64,000 nt of DNA from Streptomyces sp. NBC_00704 (GCF_036226605.1 NZ_CP109000.1:186001-250000), one strand, 5' to 3'; counted from the stretch's first letter, positions 21,001 through 33,952 are shown. The notes: generated by a model not told the origin, from the letters alone. Numbers and translations are program-made.

Positions 21001-24000
21001 AACTGCTCGTCAGTCGCCGCATGTTCGAGGACCACGTGGGCGTTGGTGCCGCTGATGCCGAAGGACGACACCGCCGCCCGCCGCGGGCGATCACCCGGAA
21101 CCTGCCAGGACCGGACCTCCGTCAGCAGTTCCACCGCTCCGGCCGACCAGTCCACCTGCGATGACGGCGCGTCCACGTGCAGCGTCCGTGGCATCACACC
21201 GTGCCGCATCGCCTCCACCAGCTTGATCACACCGGCCACACCGGCTGCCGCCTGTGTATGCCCGAGGTTCGACTTCACCGACCCGAGGTACAGCGGCTGC
21301 GCGCCGTCCCGGTCCGTCCCGTAGGTGTCCAGCAGCGCCTGTGCCTCGATGGGATCCCCGAGGCGGGTCCCCGTGCCGTGTGCTTCAACGAGGTCGACGT
21401 CCGCGGCGGACAGACCGGCGTTCGCGAGCGCGGTCCGGATCACCCGCTGCTGCGACGGCCCGTTCGGCGCCGTCAGACCGTTGGACGCACCGTCCTGGTT
21501 GACCGCCGAACCGCGCACCACCGCGAGAACCGGATGCCCCAGCCTGCGGGCGTCCGACAGCTTCTCGACCAGCAGCAGTCCGACGCCTTCCCCCCATCCG
21601 GTCCCGTCCGCCGCCTCGGCGAACGCCTTGCAGCGTCCGTCCACCGACAGACCGCGCTGGCGGCTGAACTCGACGAAGGTCTCCGGCGTCGACATCACCG
21701 TGGCGCCGCCGGCCAGCGCCAGGGAGCATTCGCCGGACCGCAGGGCCTGGGCCGCGAGGTGCAGGGCGACGAGCGACGAGGAGCAGGCGGTGTCCACCGT
21801 GACGGCCGGGCCTTCGAAGCCGAAGACGTACGACACGCGGCCGGAGAGGACGCTGCCGAGCGTGCCGTTGCCGACGTAACCGGCCACCTCGTCGGGGATC
21901 TGTCGCATCCTGGAGCCGTAGTCCTGGTAGGAGGTGCCCGTGAACACGCCCGTGTCGCTGCCGACCAGGGTGGCGGGGTCGATGCCGGCCCGTTCGAGGG
22001 CCTCCCAGGTCGTCTCCAGGAAGAGGCGCTGCTGCGGGTCCATGGCCAGTGCCTCGACCGGGCTGATGTTGAAGAAGGCCGGGTCGAACCGGTCGACGCC
22101 GGAGAGGAACGCTCCGCTGCGGGTGTAGGTGTGGCCGGGCTTGCCCGGTTCGGGGTCGTAGAGGCGTGCCAGGTCCCAGCCGCGGTCGGCCGGGAAGTCG
22201 GAGACCGCGTCGACGCCGTCGGCGACCAGGCGCCACAGGTCTTCCGGCGAGGTCACTCCGCCGGGGAAGCGGCATGCCATCGACACGATCGCGATCGGTT
22301 CGTCGGCGGCGGCCGCCGAAGCGGTCCCGCGGAGGGCGGCGGTCGCCGCGGGAGCGGTGCCGGACACCTCGGCGACCAGGTGGCGTGCGAGCGCGCGCAG
22401 CGTCGGATGGTCGAAGAGCAGGCCGGCCGGCAGGCGCAGACCGGTCGCCGCGCCGAGCCGGTTGCGCATCTCGATCGTCGTGAGGGAATCGAAGCCGAAC
22501 TCCGAGAAGGGGCGATCGGGTTCCAGGGCCGTCCCCTCCGGGTGGCCCAGCACCTTGGCCGCCTGTTCCTGGACGGCGCGGAGGGCGATGTCGAGCCGTG
22601 CCGCCGCCGGTGCGGCGGTGAGCTGACGGGCGAGTCGTCCGCCTGCCGCACGCCGGGCGGCGGCCCGGGCGGTCGCGGCGCGGAACAGCCCGTTCAGCAG
22701 CGGCGCCCGCTGCCCCGCGTGGTCCACCACGGCCGGCAGCAGCGGGGTCGCGACGACCGACGGTTCCCCCAGCGCGACCGCGACGTCGAACAGGGCGAGA
22801 CCTTGAGCGACGGTGAGGGCGGGCAGGCCGACGCGCGCGCCGCGCTCCTGTTCCGCCGGGTCGAGGGCCGCGCCCATGCCGCCGCCCTCCCAGAGCCCGT
22901 ACGCGATCGAGACCGCGGGCAGGCCCAGCCGGCGGCGGTGTTCGGCAAGGCCGTCGAGGAAGCCGTTGGCGGCGGCGTAGTTCGTCTGGCCGCCCGAGCC
23001 GAGCACCGCGGCGACCGAGGAGAACATCACGAACGCCCGCAGCGGCAGATTCCTGGTGAGGTCGTGCAGGGTCCAGGCCGCGGCAGCCTTCGGCGCCCAC
23101 GCGGCGTCGAGCCCGTCCTCCGTCTGCTCGCTCAGCACGCCGTCGTGCAGCACACCGGCCGTGTGCACGACGCCGGTCAGATCGCCGACGGTCGACAGCA
23201 GTCCGGCGAGGGCTTCGCGGTCGGCGACGTCGCAGGCGACGGCCCGGACGTCGGCTCCCGCGTCCCGCAGTTCGGCGAGGAGTTCCGCCGCGCCCGGGGC
23301 CGCCGGGCCGCGCCGGGACGCGAGGACCAGCTTGCGTACCCCGTGCCCGGTCACCAGTCTGCGGGCGACGAGCGCGCCCAGGCTTCCCGTGCCACCGGTG
23401 ACCAGCACCGTGCCTTCGCCCCAGTCCGGGCCGTCTCCGGCCGGGGACCGCCGCCGCAACCGGGCCACGTGCCAGGTCCCGTCCACCGGCCGCCGCCACT
23501 CCGGCTCCACCGCAGTGGCCAGCGTCCGCCAGGTCCGGTCGTCGAGGAGCGACGCGTCGTCAGCCACGTCAAGGCCCACCAGGACGAAACGCCCCGGGTG
23601 TTCCATCTGCGCGGCGCGTACCAGTCCGGCCACTGCGGAGGCGGCGGGCGCTGAGGCGCCGGGAGCGTCGTCGTCGCAGACGGTGGCGATCACGAGCGTG
23701 CTGCTGTCCCTGGCCGGGTCGGCGACCCACCCTCGCAGCGCGGCGAGCACGGCACCCGTCAGCGAACGGGCCGTCGCCGCGTCGGAAGTCCTCGGGAGCG
23801 GGCAGACGCAGACGACGACATCTCCTGCCGCGTCCGCCACTTCGTCCGGTCCGACGACCGCGACCGGGCCGACCGCTCCGGGATCGCGCTCGGGCTCGGG
23901 CTCGGGCTCGGGGAGCAGGGTCGCCGTCCAACGCAGCTGGTACAGAGCATCCGTTGTGGACGTCGCCATGCTGACGGCGGTCAACTCGGCGCGGCTCACC

Positions 24001-27000
24001 GGCCGCAGCTCCAGCGCTGCCACCGCGCCCACCGCCGCCCCGTCCTCGTCGAGCAGCGACAGCCGGCCATCGCGGAACGAAACCCGCAGCGTCCCCGTAC
24101 CGCTGCCCGCCGCGACCGTGATGCCGCGCCAGGACGCGGCCACCATCGCGGAATCGGCCGACGTGGACGACGACTCTTCCAGCGCAGCACCGTCCAGCAT
24201 CGTTCCGTCCAGCGCCGTTCCGTCCAGCGCCGTGACAACCTGGCAGACGCCGTCCAGCAGGGCGGGATGGAGAACGAACGAGGACGCGTCCGATCTGGCG
24301 TCGGGCGTCTCGGGAAGCACCGACTCGACGTAGAGATCGGCCCCGTCCCGCCATGCGGCCCGCACCGTCCGGAACGCCGGTCCGTATGCGTGCCCCCGAC
24401 GGGCGAGCGCTTCGTAGATCGTGTCGGGGTCCAGCGGTTCGGCTCCCGGCGCGAGCCACTCCGTGGGGGCGGCCGTCGGGCTCTCGGGGGCCAGCGTGCC
24501 GGAGGCGCAGCGGACCCACTCGGCTCGCTCTCCGCTCCGGACGTACACGCCGAGGCCCCGGCGGCCCGAGTCATCGGCCGCCCCCACGCTCACCTGCACG
24601 AATGTGGCTGCGCTCTCCGACAGGACGACGGGCGCACCGAGGTCCAGCTCCTCCACGGTCGCACAGTCCACCTCCAGGGCGGCCCGAAGCGCGAAGTCCA
24701 CGAGCACCGAAGGCGGCAGGACCGAGACGCCGTTCACGTCGTGGTCGGCGAGCCAGGGATGGCTCTCGACGGAGAGACGTCCGGTGAGGACCGCGCCCCC
24801 CGTCTCGGCGACCGTCACTGCCGCACCCAGCAACGGGTGCCCCGTCGGCGACTGCCCCGTCCGCCGGGGGTCAGCGTCCGCGGGCACCGAATCCTGCCAG
24901 TAGCGGCTGCGCTGGAAGGGGTAGGTGGGCAGGTCGAGGTGGCGGGCGGGGGCAGGCAGGTGCCAGTCCACGGCCACACCGGACACGTGGAGGACGGCGG
25001 CCGCGTTCAGCAAGGTGGCCTGCGCCGAGGTGCCCTCCTTGGGGCGGCGCATCAGCGGGGCGAACGTCAACTCGTCGCTGTTCTCGAGACCTTGGCGAGC
25101 GAGGGCGGTCAGTACCGCCTCGGGACCCACCTCCACGAACCGGGTCACGCCCAGCGCTCCGGCCGTGGCCAGGCCGTCGGAGAACCGGACGGCCTCACGC
25201 ACGTGCCGCACCCAGTAGCCGGGGTCGGTCAGCTCCGCCGACACCGCCTGACCGGTCACGTTCGAGACCACCGTGGTCGCGGGTTCGCGGTAGGTCACCG
25301 TGGCCGCGACGTCGGCGAAGTCCTCCAGCATCGGCTCCATCAGCCGGGAGTGGAAGGCGTGCGAGACCGACAACCGCGTCGCCCGCACCCTGTGCTCGTC
25401 AGCCCGCTCGACCACCTGCTCCAGATCCGCGACCGCACCGGACACCACCACCGCCGCAGGCCCGTTGACGGCGGCGATGTCCACGGCAAGTCCCGAGATC
25501 AACTCCTCGGCCCGCTCACGGCCGGCGGCCAGCGCCAGCATGCCCCCGCCCTCCGGCAGCGCCTGCATCAACGACCCACGCGCCGCCACCAGACGCGCCG
25601 CATCCTCCAGCCCGAACACACCCGCCGCATACGCAGCCGAGATCTCCCCGACCGAATGGCCCAGCAGCACATCCGGACTCACACCCCAGTGCCGCAGGAC
25701 GGCCACCAGACCCGCCTGCACGGCGAACAAGCCCGCCTGCGTGAACACCGTCGCGTTCACCAACGACGCATCCTCCCCCCACACCACCTCACGAACCGGC
25801 CCCGGCATATGCCGGTCAAGCGCCTCGCACGCCTCGTCGAAAGCAGTCGCGAACACCGGCTCGGCCGCACACAACTCCCGGCCCATCCCCAGCCACTGGG
25901 ACCCCTGCCCCGTGAACAGCCATCCCGTCCGCCCGGCGGACACCCGGCCGACCACGGCATCGGGCGTGCCTGCCGCGAACGAGGTCAGCGATGCGAGCGC
26001 CTCCTCACGCGACGAGGCGAGGACGACCGCCCGGTGTTCCAGTGCGGCACGCCCGTCCGTCAACGCCGAGGCCACCGCGGTGACTTCGACGTCGTCCCGC
26101 TCGGACCACCACGACGCCAGACGAGCAGCCGATGCCGTGAGCGCCTCCGGCGACCGCGCCGACAGAGCGACCGCCACTGTTCCGTCAGACGAATCCCCCG
26201 GCGCGGGCGACTCCAGCTGCTCCGGGGCCTGTTCGATGATCACGTGGGCGTTGGTGCCGCTGATGCCGAACGACGACACCGCCGCCCGCCGCGGACGATC
26301 ACCAGCAGCAGGCCAGTCCCGCGCCTCCGTCAGCAGCTCCACCGCACCCGCCGACCAGTCCACCTGCGACGACGGAGCGTCCACATGCAACGTCCGCGGC
26401 ATCACACCGTGCCGCATCGCCTCCACCAGCTTGATCACACCAGCGACACCCGCCGCCGCCTGCGTATGCCCCAGATTCGACTTCAACGACCCCAGGTACA
26501 GGGGACGTTGATCCTCCCTCCCCTGCCCGTACGTCGCCAGCAAGGCCTGCGCCTCGATCGGATCGCCGAGCCGGGTCCCGGTCCCGTGGGCTTCGACCAG
26601 GTCGACATCGGCCGCGGTCAGCTGCGCGTTGGCCAGCGCGGCCCGGATCACCCGCTGCTGCGACGGCCCGTTCGGCGCCGTCAAGCCGTTGGACGCACCG
26701 TCCTGGTTCACCGCCGAACCCCGCACCACCGCCAGCACCGGATGCCCCAGCCTGCGCGCGTCCGACAACCGCTCCAGCAACAGCAGACCCGCACCCTCAC
26801 CCCACCCCGTACCGTCCGCAGCCTCCGCGAACGCCTTGCACCGACCGTCCACCGACAGACCCCGCTGCTGACTGAACTCCACGAACGTCTCCGGCGTCGA
26901 CATCACCGTCACCCCACCGGCCAACGCCAGCGCACACTCCCCCGAACGCAACGCCTGAGCCGCCAGATGCAACGCCACCAGCGACGACGAACACGCCGTG

Positions 27001-30000
27001 TCCACCGTCACCGCCGGACCCTCCAGACCGAAGACGTACGACACGCGTCCGGAGACGATCGCGCCGCTGCTCGTGCCCGGCCCGTAGTCGTGGTACATGA
27101 CGCCCGCGAAGACGCCTGTGCGGCTGCCCTTGAGGGCGATCGGATCGATGCCCGCGCGCTCGAAGGCCTCCCAGGACGTCTCCAGCAGCAGGCGCTGCTG
27201 CGGGTCCATGGTCACGGCCTCGGTCGGGCTGATGTTGAAGAAGGCCGGGTCGAACTGGTCGGCGTCGTGCAGAAACGCTCCGTGCCGGGAGTAGGTCCTG
27301 CCCTCGACGCCCGGCTCGGGGTCGTAGAGGGCGTCGAGGTCCCAGCCGCGGTCGGCCGGGAACGCCGAGACCGTGTCACGCCCCTCGGCGATCAGCCGCC
27401 ACAGCTCCTCCGGGGTAGCGACCCCGCCCGGGTAGCGGCAGGCCATGGACACGATCGCGATCGGGTCGTCGTCCAGGACGGTGGTCGCGGGGGCCGTGCC
27501 GATCTGGGGAGCCGCCCGCCCTTCGATTTCGTCCAGGAGGTGCCGGCTCAGTACGTGGGCGGTGGGGTAGTCGAAGAGCAGCGTGGCGGGCAGGCGGACC
27601 TCGGTCGCGGCGGCGAGCCGGTTGCGCATCTCGATCGTGCTGAGGGAGTCGAATCCCAGCTCGGAGAAGGGGCGTTGCGGGTCGACCGCGGCGGCGTCGT
27701 CGTATCCGAGGAGAGCCGCGGCCTGGGTTCGGACGAGTTCGAGGACCGTGCCGAGGCGGTCGTCGGGGTCGACCCCGGCGAGCTTCCGGGCCAGTGCGCG
27801 CGAGTCGCCCACCGTCGCCCGTGCGGACCGGCGCCCGGTCCCGCTCCCGGTGCCGCGGAACAACTCGGCCAGCAGGGGCCCGCGTTGTCCGGCGTGCTGT
27901 GCCAGCTGGGGCAGCAGCCTGGCGGCCACGACGACGTCGTCCCCGCCCTCCATCGCCCGGTCGAAGGCCGCCAGGGCCTCGGCAGTGGTCAGAGCCGGGA
28001 GTCCGGCCTGCTCGGTGCGGCGCAGTTCCGTCGCGTCGAGCGCGGCGCCCATGCCGACCTCGCCCCACAGGCCGAAGGCGATCGACGTGGCCCGGCGGCC
28101 TTCGTCCCGGAGGCGTGCGGCCAGGCCGTCGAGGTAGGCGTTGGCCGCCGCGTAGTTGGCCTGGCCCGCCGCGCCGAGCACGCCGGAGATCGAGGACACC
28201 AGGACGAAGGCGGACAGGTCGCGTTCGCGTGTGAGTTCGGCCAGGTGGTCGGCTGCCGTCGCCTTGGGACGCCAGACCCGCTCGTGCCGCTGTGGTGTCA
28301 GTTCGGTCAGCACGGCGTCGTCGAGGACGCCCGCGGCGTGCACCACGGCTGCGAGGTCCGGGACGGTGTCCAGGACGGCGGCAAGGCCGGCCCGGTCGCC
28401 GACGTCGCAGGCGACGGCCCGCACCCGGGCTCCCGCAGCGGTCAGCTCCGCCACGAGCCCGGCGGCCCCGGAGGCGTCGGGGCCGGAACGGGACAGCAGC
28501 ACGACCTCAGCGACCCCGTGCTCGACGACCAGGTGCCGGGCGATCGCGGCCCCGACCCCGCCCGTGCCGCCGGTGACGAGCACGGCGCCCGCACCCCAGG
28601 CGGGCGGGGCGACGGCGGCAGACGAAGCGACCGGGGTCGTGGCCGCGTCGGGGCTCGCCGGGGCCGCGGGGTTCGCGATGATCGCGGTGGTCGCGGGGGT
28701 CGCAGGTGTCGCACGGGTGAGGCGTGGCACGGACCAGTCGCCGCCCCTCAGCCTCCACTCGGGTTCTCCGGAGACGGCGACGGCGTGCCACACCGAGGGC
28801 GCGAGCGCGTCGGCATCGTCCACGTCGGCGAGGACGAAGCGCTCCGGGTGCTCGGCCTGCGCCGCCCTGACCAGGCCCGCCACACCGGCCCGCATCGGTC
28901 CGTCGGACGTGGCGCGGTCGGCGGCGACGATCAGGACGGCGTCGCGCCGGTCCTCGTCAGCCAGCCACTCCTGGAGTGCCGTGGTGACCCGCACGACGGG
29001 TTCGTCGCCTCCGGCGCGGAGCACGACCACGGCACCACGCGCAGCGGCCAGGGCATCCGCCGCGACCACGGGCACCGGCAGCCGTTCTCCGGGTTCCGGC
29101 AGACGGGCCGGTGTCCAGGTGATCCGGTGCAGTACGTCGGAACGGCCCGCGGCACCGGCGAGGTCGGCCGCCGTGACGGGACGCACCACAAGCTCGTCCA
29201 CCTCGCCGACCGGACGTCCGTCCTCGTCCGCGAGCCTCATCCGGCCACCGGCGTCCACGGCGACCCGCAGCCGGGACGCACCCGCCGTCCAGAGGGTGAC
29301 GCCGTGCCAGGAGAACGGCAGAGCGGGCCCGCCTTCAGGGTCGGGGCGACCGAGGTGGACCCCGTGCAGGGCCGCGTCGAGCAGGGCCGGGTGCAGTCCG
29401 AACGCCTGCGCGTCGGCGTCCTCGGGCAGCGCGACGTCCACGAACACGTCGTCGCCGCGCCGCCACACTTCCCGTAGTCCCTGGAACGTCGGCCCGTACT
29501 CGTAGCCGTCGGCGGCGAGAGCGGCGTACGGATCGCCCGTCACGACCCCTTCCGCCCCGGCGGGCGGCCAGACAGCCAGGTCGAAGTCCGCGGGGCGGTC
29601 GTCCCCGGCCGCGATGGTGCCCTGCGCGTGGCACACCCACTCCGCACCGTCGTGACGGGAGTGCACGGTCAGCTCGCGCCGTCCCTCGTCGTCGGCCCCG
29701 CCGACCACGACCTGGATCTGGACGCCGCCCCGCTCGGGCAGCACCAGCGGGGCGACCAAGGTGACCTCCTCGACCCGGTCACAGCCCACCTCGTCACCGG
29801 CCCGCAGGGCGAGTTCGACGAACGCCGTACCCGGAAGAAGAACGGTGCCGTTCACCGCATGATCGGCGAGCCAAGGCTCGGCCTCGATCGAGAGGCGTCC
29901 GGTGAGGATCGTCCCGCCGGTGTCCGCGACCGATACCGCCGCCCCCAAAAGAGGATGGATCACAGCGACGAGGCCACGGCTGCCGGCGTCCATGCCCCGC

Positions 30001-32711
30001 TCGGCCGCGGGCAGCCAGTAACGGCTGCGCTGGAAGGGGTAGGTCGGCAGGTCGAGGTGGCGGGCGGGGGCCGGCAGGTGCCAGTCCACGGAAACACCGG
30101 ACACGTGAAGCGTGGCGGATGCTCTCAGCAACGTGGTCTGGGCCGAGATGCCTTCCTTGGGACGGCGCATCAGCGGGGCGAAGGTCAACTCGTCGACATC
30201 GTCGAGGGTTTGGCGGGCGAGCGCGGTCAGGACGGCCTCCGGGCCCACCTCCACGAACCGCGTCACACCCAGCCCACGGGCCGTGGCCAGACCATCGGAG
30301 AACCGGACGGCCTCACGCACGTGCCGCACCCAGTAGCCGGGGTCGGTCAGCTCCGCCGACACCGCCTGACCGGTCACGTTCGAGACCACCGGAACGCCCG
30401 GCTCTCGATACGTCACCGTCGCGGCGACCTGAGCGAACTCCTCCAGCATCGGCTCCATCAACCGGGAGTGGAAGGCGTGCGAGACCGACAACCGCGTCGC
30501 CCGCACCCCCGCCTCAGCAGCACGGGCCGCCACCTGCTCCAGATCCGCGACCGCACCGGACACCACCACCGCCGCAGGCCCGTTGACGGCCGCAATGTCG
30601 ACGCCGAGTCCGGCAACCAACTCCTCGACCCGCTCACGACTATCTGCCAGCGCCAGCATGCCCCCGCCCTCCGGCAGCGCCTGCATCAACGACCCACGCG
30701 CCGCCACCAGACGCGCCGCATCCTCCAACCCGAACACACCCGCCGCATACGCAGCCGAAATCTCCCCGACCGAATGCCCCAGCAGCACATCCGGACTCAC
30801 ACCCCAATGCCGCAGAACGGCCACCAAACCCGCCTGCACAGCGAACAAGCCCGCCTGCGTGAACACCGTCGCATCCACCGACGACGCATCCTCACCCCAA
30901 ACCACCTCACGAAGCGGCCCCGGAAGATGCGGGTCGAGCGCGCCGCACGCCTCATCAAAAGCGGCCGCGAACACCGGCTCGGCGTCATACAGTTCGCGGC
31001 CCATCCCCAGCCACTGCGACCCCTGCCCCGTGAACAACCACCCCGTCCGGCCCCCCGACACCCGCCCCGTGACGGCTGTTCCGACACCCTCCGCGTCCGA
31101 TGGGAACGACCCCAGCCCGGCCAGCGCCTCCTCGCGCGAGGAAGCGACGACCACCGCCCGGTGCTCCAGCACGGCACGCCCATGCCTCAACGCCGCTGCC
31201 ACCTCGGCGACTTCGGCGTCGTCCCGCTCGGTCCACCACGAGGTCAGAGCGGCGGCCGATGCCGTCAACGCCTCCGGTGACCGGGCCGACAGAGCGACCG
31301 CCACCGGGCCGTGCGAGCGGGCTTGGGACTCGGTCGACTCACCTTCTTCAGCGGGCTGTTCGATGATGATGTGGGCGTTGGTGCCGCTGATGCCGAACGA
31401 CGACACCGCCGCCCGCCGCGGACGATCACCGACAACAGGCCAGTCCCGCGCCTCCGTCAGCAGCTCCACCGCTCCCGCCGACCAGTCCACCTGCGACGAC
31501 GGAGCATCCACATGCAACGTCCGCGGCATCACCCGATGCCGCATCGCCTCCACCAGCTTGATCACACCAGCGACACCCGCCGCCGCCTGCGTATGCCCCA
31601 AGTTGGACTTCACAGATCCCAGATACAGCGGATCCCCGCCGTCCCGGTCCCGGCCGTACGTCGCCAGCAGGGCCTGCGCCTCGATCGGATCGCCGAGCCG
31701 GGTCCCGGTCCCGTGGGCTTCGACCAGGTCGACATCGGCCGCGGTCAGCTGCGCGTTGGCGAGTGCAGCCCGGATCACCCGCTGCTGGGACGGCCCGTTC
31801 GGCGCCGTCAAGCCGTTCGACGCACCGTCCTGGTTCACCGCCGAACCCCGCACCACCGCCAGCACCGGATGCCCCAGCCTGCGCGCGTCCGACAACCGCT
31901 CCAGCAACAGCAGACCCGCACCCTCACCCCACCCCGTACCGTCCGCAGCCTCCGCGAACGCCTTGCACCGCCCGTCCACCGACAAACCCCGCTGCTGACT
32001 GAACTCCACGAACGTCTCCGGCGTCGACATCACCGTCACCCCACCGGCCAACGCCAGCGCACACTCCCCCGAACGCAACGCCTGAGCCGCCAGATGCAAC
32101 GCCACCAGCGACGACGAACACGCCGTGTCCACCGTCACCGCCGGCCCCTCCAGACCGAAGGTGTAGGCGACTCTGCCGGAGACGACGCTGCCGCCGCTGG
32201 TGCTGCCGTCGTCGTCGCCGAGGCCGTAGTCGTGATACATGACGCCCGCGAAGACTCCCGTACGGCTGCCCTTGAGACTGTTGTGCGGGATGCCGGCGCG
32301 TTCGAAGGCCTCGTGGGCCACCTCCAGCAGCACGCGCTGCTGCGGGTCCATGATCAGGGCTTCGCTCGGGCTGATGTTGAAGAAGCCGGGGTCGAAGCGG
32401 TCGGCGTCGTGCAGGAAGCCGCCTTCGCGCGTGTAGCACTTCCCGTCGGCGCCGGGCTCGGGGTCGTACAGGCCGTCGAGGTCCCAGCCGCGGTTCGTGG
32501 GGAACGGCGAGACCGCGTCGCGGCCCTCGACGATCAACCGCCACAGTTGCCCGGGAGTGGCGACGCCGCCCGGAAACCGGCAGGCCGCCGACACGATCGC
32601 GATCGGCTCCCGCGCGGCGGCGAGGTGCGCGTCATGGGCTTCGCGCAGCTTCTCGTTCTCGATGAGGGAGTTGCGAAGTGCCTCGACCAGCTGGTCAACC
32701 TGGGTGTCCAC
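18066..32711 (-). CDS. Type I PKS (PKS D), three modules, third lacks a KR
   Basis: A 4881-residue PKS. N-terminal docking coil (residues 1-33). Module 1: KS (Cys198), AT (Ser647), DH (His near 950), KR with LDD (from about 1374), ACP (Ser near 1688). Module 2: KS from 1748, AT, DH (His near 2658; DxxxQ), KR with LHD (from about 3101), ACP near 3408. Module 3: KS from 3471, AT, DH (His near 4396, DxxxQ near 4571), then only about 80 linker residues before the ACP (GFDSMAA near 4755). No TGGxGxxG or Tyr/Asn KR motif exists in module 3, so it should give a beta-ketone and its DH has no substrate. All three ATs carry HAFH (malonyl). The C-terminal docking tail ([14 protein letters not shown]) is of the class that pairs with [16 protein letters not shown] N-termini, as in PKS A or B. 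GTG start at 32711 with GAGGA upstream. Confidence 0.97.
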   Translation of the reverse strand: MDTQVDQLVEALRNSLIENEKLREAHDAHLAAAREPIAIVSAACRFPGGVATPGQLWRLIVEGRDAVSPFPTNRGWDLDGLYDPEPGADGKCYTREGGFLHDADRFDPGFFNISPSEALIMDPQQRVLLEVAHEAFERAGIPHNSLKGSRTGVFAGVMYHDYGLGDDDGSTSGGSVVSGRVAYTFGLEGPAVTVDTACSSSLVALHLAAQALRSGECALALAGGVTVMSTPETFVEFSQQRGLSVDGRCKAFAEAADGTGWGEGAGLLLLERLSDARRLGHPVLAVVRGSAVNQDGASNGLTAPNGPSQQRVIRAALANAQLTAADVDLVEAHGTGTRLGDPIEAQALLATYGRDRDGGDPLYLGSVKSNLGHTQAAAGVAGVIKLVEAMRHRVMPRTLHVDAPSSQVDWSAGAVELLTEARDWPVVGDRPRRAAVSSFGISGTNAHIIIEQPAEEGESTESQARSHGPVAVALSARSPEALTASAAALTSWWTERDDAEVAEVAAALRHGRAVLEHRAVVVASSREEALAGLGSFPSDAEGVGTAVTGRVSGGRTGWLFTGQGSQWLGMGRELYDAEPVFAAAFDEACGALDPHLPGPLREVVWGEDASSVDATVFTQAGLFAVQAGLVAVLRHWGVSPDVLLGHSVGEISAAYAAGVFGLEDAARLVAARGSLMQALPEGGGMLALADSRERVEELVAGLGVDIAAVNGPAAVVVSGAVADLEQVAARAAEAGVRATRLSVSHAFHSRLMEPMLEEFAQVAATVTYREPGVPVVSNVTGQAVSAELTDPGYWVRHVREAVRFSDGLATARGLGVTRFVEVGPEAVLTALARQTLDDVDELTFAPLMRRPKEGISAQTTLLRASATLHVSGVSVDWHLPAPARHLDLPTYPFQRSRYWLPAAERGMDAGSRGLVAVIHPLLGAAVSVADTGGTILTGRLSIEAEPWLADHAVNGTVLLPGTAFVELALRAGDEVGCDRVEEVTLVAPLVLPERGGVQIQVVVGGADDEGRRELTVHSRHDGAEWVCHAQGTIAAGDDRPADFDLAVWPPAGAEGVVTGDPYAALAADGYEYGPTFQGLREVWRRGDDVFVDVALPEDADAQAFGLHPALLDAALHGVHLGRPDPEGGPALPFSWHGVTLWTAGASRLRVAVDAGGRMRLADEDGRPVGEVDELVVRPVTAADLAGAAGRSDVLHRITWTPARLPEPGERLPVPVVAADALAAARGAVVVLRAGGDEPVVRVTTALQEWLADEDRRDAVLIVAADRATSDGPMRAGVAGLVRAAQAEHPERFVLADVDDADALAPSVWHAVAVSGEPEWRLRGGDWSVPRLTRATPATPATTAIIANPAAPASPDAATTPVASSAAVAPPAWGAGAVLVTGGTGGVGAAIARHLVVEHGVAEVVLLSRSGPDASGAAGLVAELTAAGARVRAVACDVGDRAGLAAVLDTVPDLAAVVHAAGVLDDAVLTELTPQRHERVWRPKATAADHLAELTRERDLSAFVLVSSISGVLGAAGQANYAAANAYLDGLAARLRDEGRRATSIAFGLWGEVGMGAALDATELRRTEQAGLPALTTAEALAAFDRAMEGGDDVVVAARLLPQLAQHAGQRGPLLAELFRGTGSGTGRRSARATVGDSRALARKLAGVDPDDRLGTVLELVRTQAAALLGYDDAAAVDPQRPFSELGFDSLSTIEMRNRLAAATEVRLPATLLFDYPTAHVLSRHLLDEIEGRAAPQIGTAPATTVLDDDPIAIVSMACRYPGGVATPEELWRLIAEGRDTVSAFPADRGWDLDALYDPEPGVEGRTYSRHGAFLHDADQFDPAFFNISPTEAVTMDPQQRLLLETSWEAFERAGIDPIALKGSRTGVFAGVMYHDYGPGTSSGAIVSGRVSYVFGLEGPAVTVDTACSSSLVALHLAAQALRSGECALALAGGVTVMSTPETFVEFSQQRGLSVDGRCKAFAEAADGTGWGEGAGLLLLERLSDARRLGHPVLAVVRGSAVNQDGASNGLTAPNGPSQQRVIRAALANAQLTAADVDLVEAHGTGTRLGDPIEAQALLATYGQGREDQRPLYLGSLKSNLGHTQAAAGVAGVIKLVEAMRHGVMPRTLHVDAPSSQVDWSAGAVELLTEARDWPAAGDRPRRAAVSSFGISGTNAHVIIEQAPEQLESPAPGDSSDGTVAVALSARSPEALTASAARLASWWSERDDVEVTAVASALTDGRAALEHRAVVLASSREEALASLTSFAAGTPDAVVGRVSAGRTGWLFTGQGSQWLGMGRELCAAEPVFATAFDEACEALDRHMPGPVREVVWGEDASLVNATVFTQAGLFAVQAGLVAVLRHWGVSPDVLLGHSVGEISAAYAAGVFGLEDAARLVAARGSLMQALPEGGGMLALAAGRERAEELISGLAVDIAAVNGPAAVVVSGAVADLEQVVERADEHRVRATRLSVSHAFHSRLMEPMLEDFADVAATVTYREPATTVVSNVTGQAVSAELTDPGYWVRHVREAVRFSDGLATAGALGVTRFVEVGPEAVLTALARQGLENSDELTFAPLMRRPKEGTSAQATLLNAAAVLHVSGVAVDWHLPAPARHLDLPTYPFQRSRYWQDSVPADADPRRTGQSPTGHPLLGAAVTVAETGGAVLTGRLSVESHPWLADHDVNGVSVLPPSVLVDFALRAALEVDCATVEELDLGAPVVLSESAATFVQVSVGAADDSGRRGLGVYVRSGERAEWVRCASGTLAPESPTAAPTEWLAPGAEPLDPDTIYEALARRGHAYGPAFRTVRAAWRDGADLYVESVLPETPDARSDASSFVLHPALLDGVCQVVTALDGTALDGTMLDGAALEESSSTSADSAMVAASWRGITVAAGSGTGTLRVSFRDGRLSLLDEDGAAVGAVAALELRPVSRAELTAVSMATSTTDALYQLRWTATLLPEPEPEPERDPGAVGPVAVVGPDEVADAAGDVVVCVCPLPRTSDAATARSLTGAVLAALRGWVADPARDSSTLVIATVCDDDAPGASAPAASAVAGLVRAAQMEHPGRFVLVGLDVADDASLLDDRTWRTLATAVEPEWRRPVDGTWHVARLRRRSPAGDGPDWGEGTVLVTGGTGSLGALVARRLVTGHGVRKLVLASRRGPAAPGAAELLAELRDAGADVRAVACDVADREALAGLLSTVGDLTGVVHTAGVLHDGVLSEQTEDGLDAAWAPKAAAAWTLHDLTRNLPLRAFVMFSSVAAVLGSGGQTNYAAANGFLDGLAEHRRRLGLPAVSIAYGLWEGGGMGAALDPAEQERGARVGLPALTVAQGLALFDVAVALGEPSVVATPLLPAVVDHAGQRAPLLNGLFRAATARAAARRAAGGRLARQLTAAPAAARLDIALRAVQEQAAKVLGHPEGTALEPDRPFSEFGFDSLTTIEMRNRLGAATGLRLPAGLLFDHPTLRALARHLVAEVSGTAPAATAALRGTASAAAADEPIAIVSMACRFPGGVTSPEDLWRLVADGVDAVSDFPADRGWDLARLYDPEPGKPGHTYTRSGAFLSGVDRFDPAFFNISPVEALAMDPQQRLFLETTWEALERAGIDPATLVGSDTGVFTGTSYQDYGSRMRQIPDEVAGYVGNGTLGSVLSGRVSYVFGFEGPAVTVDTACSSSLVALHLAAQALRSGECSLALAGGATVMSTPETFVEFSRQRGLSVDGRCKAFAEAADGTGWGEGVGLLLVEKLSDARRLGHPVLAVVRGSAVNQDGASNGLTAPNGPSQQRVIRTALANAGLSAADVDLVEAHGTGTRLGDPIEAQALLDTYGTDRDGAQPLYLGSVKSNLGHTQAAAGVAGVIKLVEAMRHGVMPRTLHVDAPSSQVDWSAGAVELLTEVRSWQVPGDRPRRAAVSSFGISGTNAHVVLEHAATDEQFTVPKTEGPVTVALSARSPEALRASAARLASWWSRREDVEVGAVAVALAGGRALLEHRAVVVAADREEALAHLASFASEGIGAISGRVSSGRTGWLLTGQGSQWLGMGRELYDAEPTFAAAFDEACGALDRHLPGPLREVVWGEDPLLVDATVFTQSGLFAVQAGLVAVLRHWGVSPDVLLGHSVGEISAAYAAGVFGLEDAARLVAARGSLMQALPEGGGMLALAADPELVEELVAGLGVDIAAVNGPAAVVVSGAVADLERVAERADEHGVRATRLSVSHAFHSRLMDPMLEEFAQVAASVTYREPTTAVVSNVTGQVVSAELTDPGYWVRHVREAVRFADGLATARGLGVTRFVEVGPEAVLTALARQTLDDADELTFAPLMRRPKPQAPTAHTLLLTAAATLHVSGVSVDWHLPAPVRHLDLPTYPFQRSRYWLSEPVSGSGAGRVSAGVGAAGLRESGHGLLAASVTTADGVSTVLTGRIGVGSHPWLADHAVAGVALVPGTALLDMALHAAEVTDYTEVGELIIAQPLILPAHGHVDVQVQVTTAGEQAEVSIHSRPADDTDTPWTTHATGTLTRTATLTTTTAASLPPAATEPEPWPPTLTTNLDVDDLYRRLAVRGFRLGPQFRSVQAAWQGETGLYVEVALPEDVDTSGHRIHPALLDGLCQLLAVDADADLDVDSAPDPDPDPDPDPDPTSTPAPAPDSVPLGSTWRGVRWEPGDGLLSASSALRLAFTGTGLAVTTPSGTPVASAASVDLHAVPLPDGAYAGESVPDEDAVDTGQAPTTTARGGPGRRADPERFVRELGEQDDETRARSLLRLVREQVAQVLGHVDAESVDADTAFLELGFDSMAAVEVRNRLSRHTGLSLPSTLVFDRPTARLTAVWLDAELRPRAEDSADALLGRMSTLDALLTSASPSPEERDAILTGLESLLRRWRSRTTGTEAERAEQEAVVLDDASDDELFAVLDGELSGG
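18907..18944 (-). repeat. Hexanucleotide repeat encoding an Asp-Pro tract in PKS D
   Basis: About six tandem copies of GGGTCC (plus strand), translated on the minus strand as alternating Asp-Pro, inside the DH of the KR-less module, just after the DxxxQ motif. Asp-rich and Pro/Ala-rich stretches flank it. Nothing comparable is in the sister DH domains. Confidence 0.85.
19261..19760 (-). repeat. DH-region cassette, copy in PKS D module 3
   Basis: About 500 bases covering the DH N-terminal half and the end of the AT-DH linker, almost identical to 37152-37650 (PKS C module 2) and 47827-48326 (PKS B module 2). The encoded DH shares [10 protein letters not shown] and AEVTDYTEV. The DH of other modules is clearly different, which points to recent gene conversion. 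Confidence 0.85.
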
Positions 32712-32820
32712 GAGTCCTCGTGTTCTGCTCGGTGTGCTCGACGCTGTGCGCGGCCGGGTCGGCTGGACCTGGCCCTGTGCTGGACGGGCCCTGTGCTCGA
32801 CCTGAGTCCCGTGCCCGGCG

Positions 32821-32868
32821 TGTGCCCGGCCGGGTGCGCGACCGTGTGCCCGGCCGGGTGCGCGACCG
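32821..32868. repeat. Two perfect 24-bp tandem repeats with internal palindrome
   Basis: The 24-mer beginning TGTGCCCGGCCGGG is repeated exactly at 32821-32844 and 32845-32868; each copy holds the palindrome CCCGGCCGGG. A related partial unit and two GGCCCTGTGCT repeats lie just downstream in the 165-base gap between the VinJ-like stop and PKS D. It could act as an attenuator or mRNA stabiliser between them. Confidence 0.7.
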
Positions 32869-32876
32869 GTTGTGAC

Positions 32877-33776
32877 TCAGTCCAGCGAACGCAGGTACTC
32901 GACGAGCACCTTCATGAACAGCTCCGGTTCTTCGAGGTGCGGGCCGTGGCTCGACTCCTCGAAGATCTCCCAGCGCACGTCGGGGATCAGGTCGAAGTAG
33001 GGCTGCACCGCGCCGACGGTGACCTCGTCGTGGCGTCCGGAGACGAGGAGGGTGGGAACCTCGATGCGCGGCAGCAGGTCGATGACCGACCAGTCCCGCA
33101 GGGTGCCGACGACGTGGAACTCGCTCGGCCCGTTCATCGTGAAGTACACGGTGGGATCGTTGGCGATCTCCATCAGCGAGGCGGTCAGCTCGGTCGGCTT
33201 GTCCGGCAGCCGGCAGACATGACGGTCGTAGAAGACGTTCATCGCCTCCAGGTAGGCGGGACTGTCCGTCGTGCCCGCCGCCTCGTGGGCGAGCAGGGTC
33301 TCGTTGACGCCGGGCGGCAACTGGGCGCGCAGGGCGGTGAGTTCCTCCTTCCACGCCGGGTATGAGGCCGGCGAGTCGGCGACGACGAGGCCGCGCAGGC
33401 CCTTCGGCCGCCGTGCCGCGTAGGCGGAGGAGAGCATGCCGCCCCAGGACTGGCCGAGGAGCACGAAGTCGTCCGCGACGCCGAGCGCGTGGACGAGGTT
33501 GTCCAGCTCCTCCAGGAACAGGTCGACCGTCCAGAAGTCCGCGCCGGCCTGCGGCAGATGCGTCGAACCGCCGTTGCCGATCTGGTCGTAGTGCACGACC
33601 GGCCAGCCGTGCTCGGCCAGCGCGGCGAGACCCAGGAGGTAGTCGTGGGTACTGCCCGGACCGCCGTGCACCAGCACCACGGTCGGCCGGTCGACGGTAC
33701 GGTCCCCGGTGACCCGGTACCAGGTCCGGTGAGGCCCGAAGGGGACGGTTCCCCGGGCACTCGGTGGCAGCGCCAT
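32877..33776 (-). CDS. Proline iminopeptidase-family amidohydrolase, VinJ-like (removes the starter cap)
   Basis: A 299-residue S33-family peptidase with an alpha/beta hydrolase fold. Seen: HGGPGSTHDY near residue 33 (the oxyanion motif typical of proline iminopeptidases), GQSWGG with nucleophile Ser110, an Asp in SGRHDE near 242, and His277 in SSHGPHL. In vicenistatin VinJ cleaves the terminal L-alanine from the finished aminoacyl polyketide so that the free beta-amine can attack the thioester; its presence here, with VinK, VinL, VinM and VinN equivalents, is strong support for macrolactam chemistry. ATG at 33776 has GGAG 7-8 bases upstream. It lies between PKS C and PKS D on the same strand and is probably co-transcribed with PKS D. 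Confidence 0.94.
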   Translation of the reverse strand: MALPPSARGTVPFGPHRTWYRVTGDRTVDRPTVVLVHGGPGSTHDYLLGLAALAEHGWPVVHYDQIGNGGSTHLPQAGADFWTVDLFLEELDNLVHALGVADDFVLLGQSWGGMLSSAYAARRPKGLRGLVVADSPASYPAWKEELTALRAQLPPGVNETLLAHEAAGTTDSPAYLEAMNVFYDRHVCRLPDKPTELTASLMEIANDPTVYFTMNGPSEFHVVGTLRDWSVIDLLPRIEVPTLLVSGRHDEVTVGAVQPYFDLIPDVRWEIFEESSHGPHLEEPELFMKVLVEYLRSLD

Positions 33777-33888
33777 ACGACTTCTCCTTTCACGCCGGAT
33801 GCGGCGCGCGGACGCGCCGTGTCCGTCGGCGGCCGACGGGCGCGGCGCGGCGCGCACGGTCGGCAGGTCAGGTCCTGCCTCGGTTGCG

Positions 33889-33952
33889 ACGGTAGTGACG
33901 GGGGCGGGGCCGACGGACCCGCTGCGGCCCCCTGTAGGGGACGTCGCTCCCC

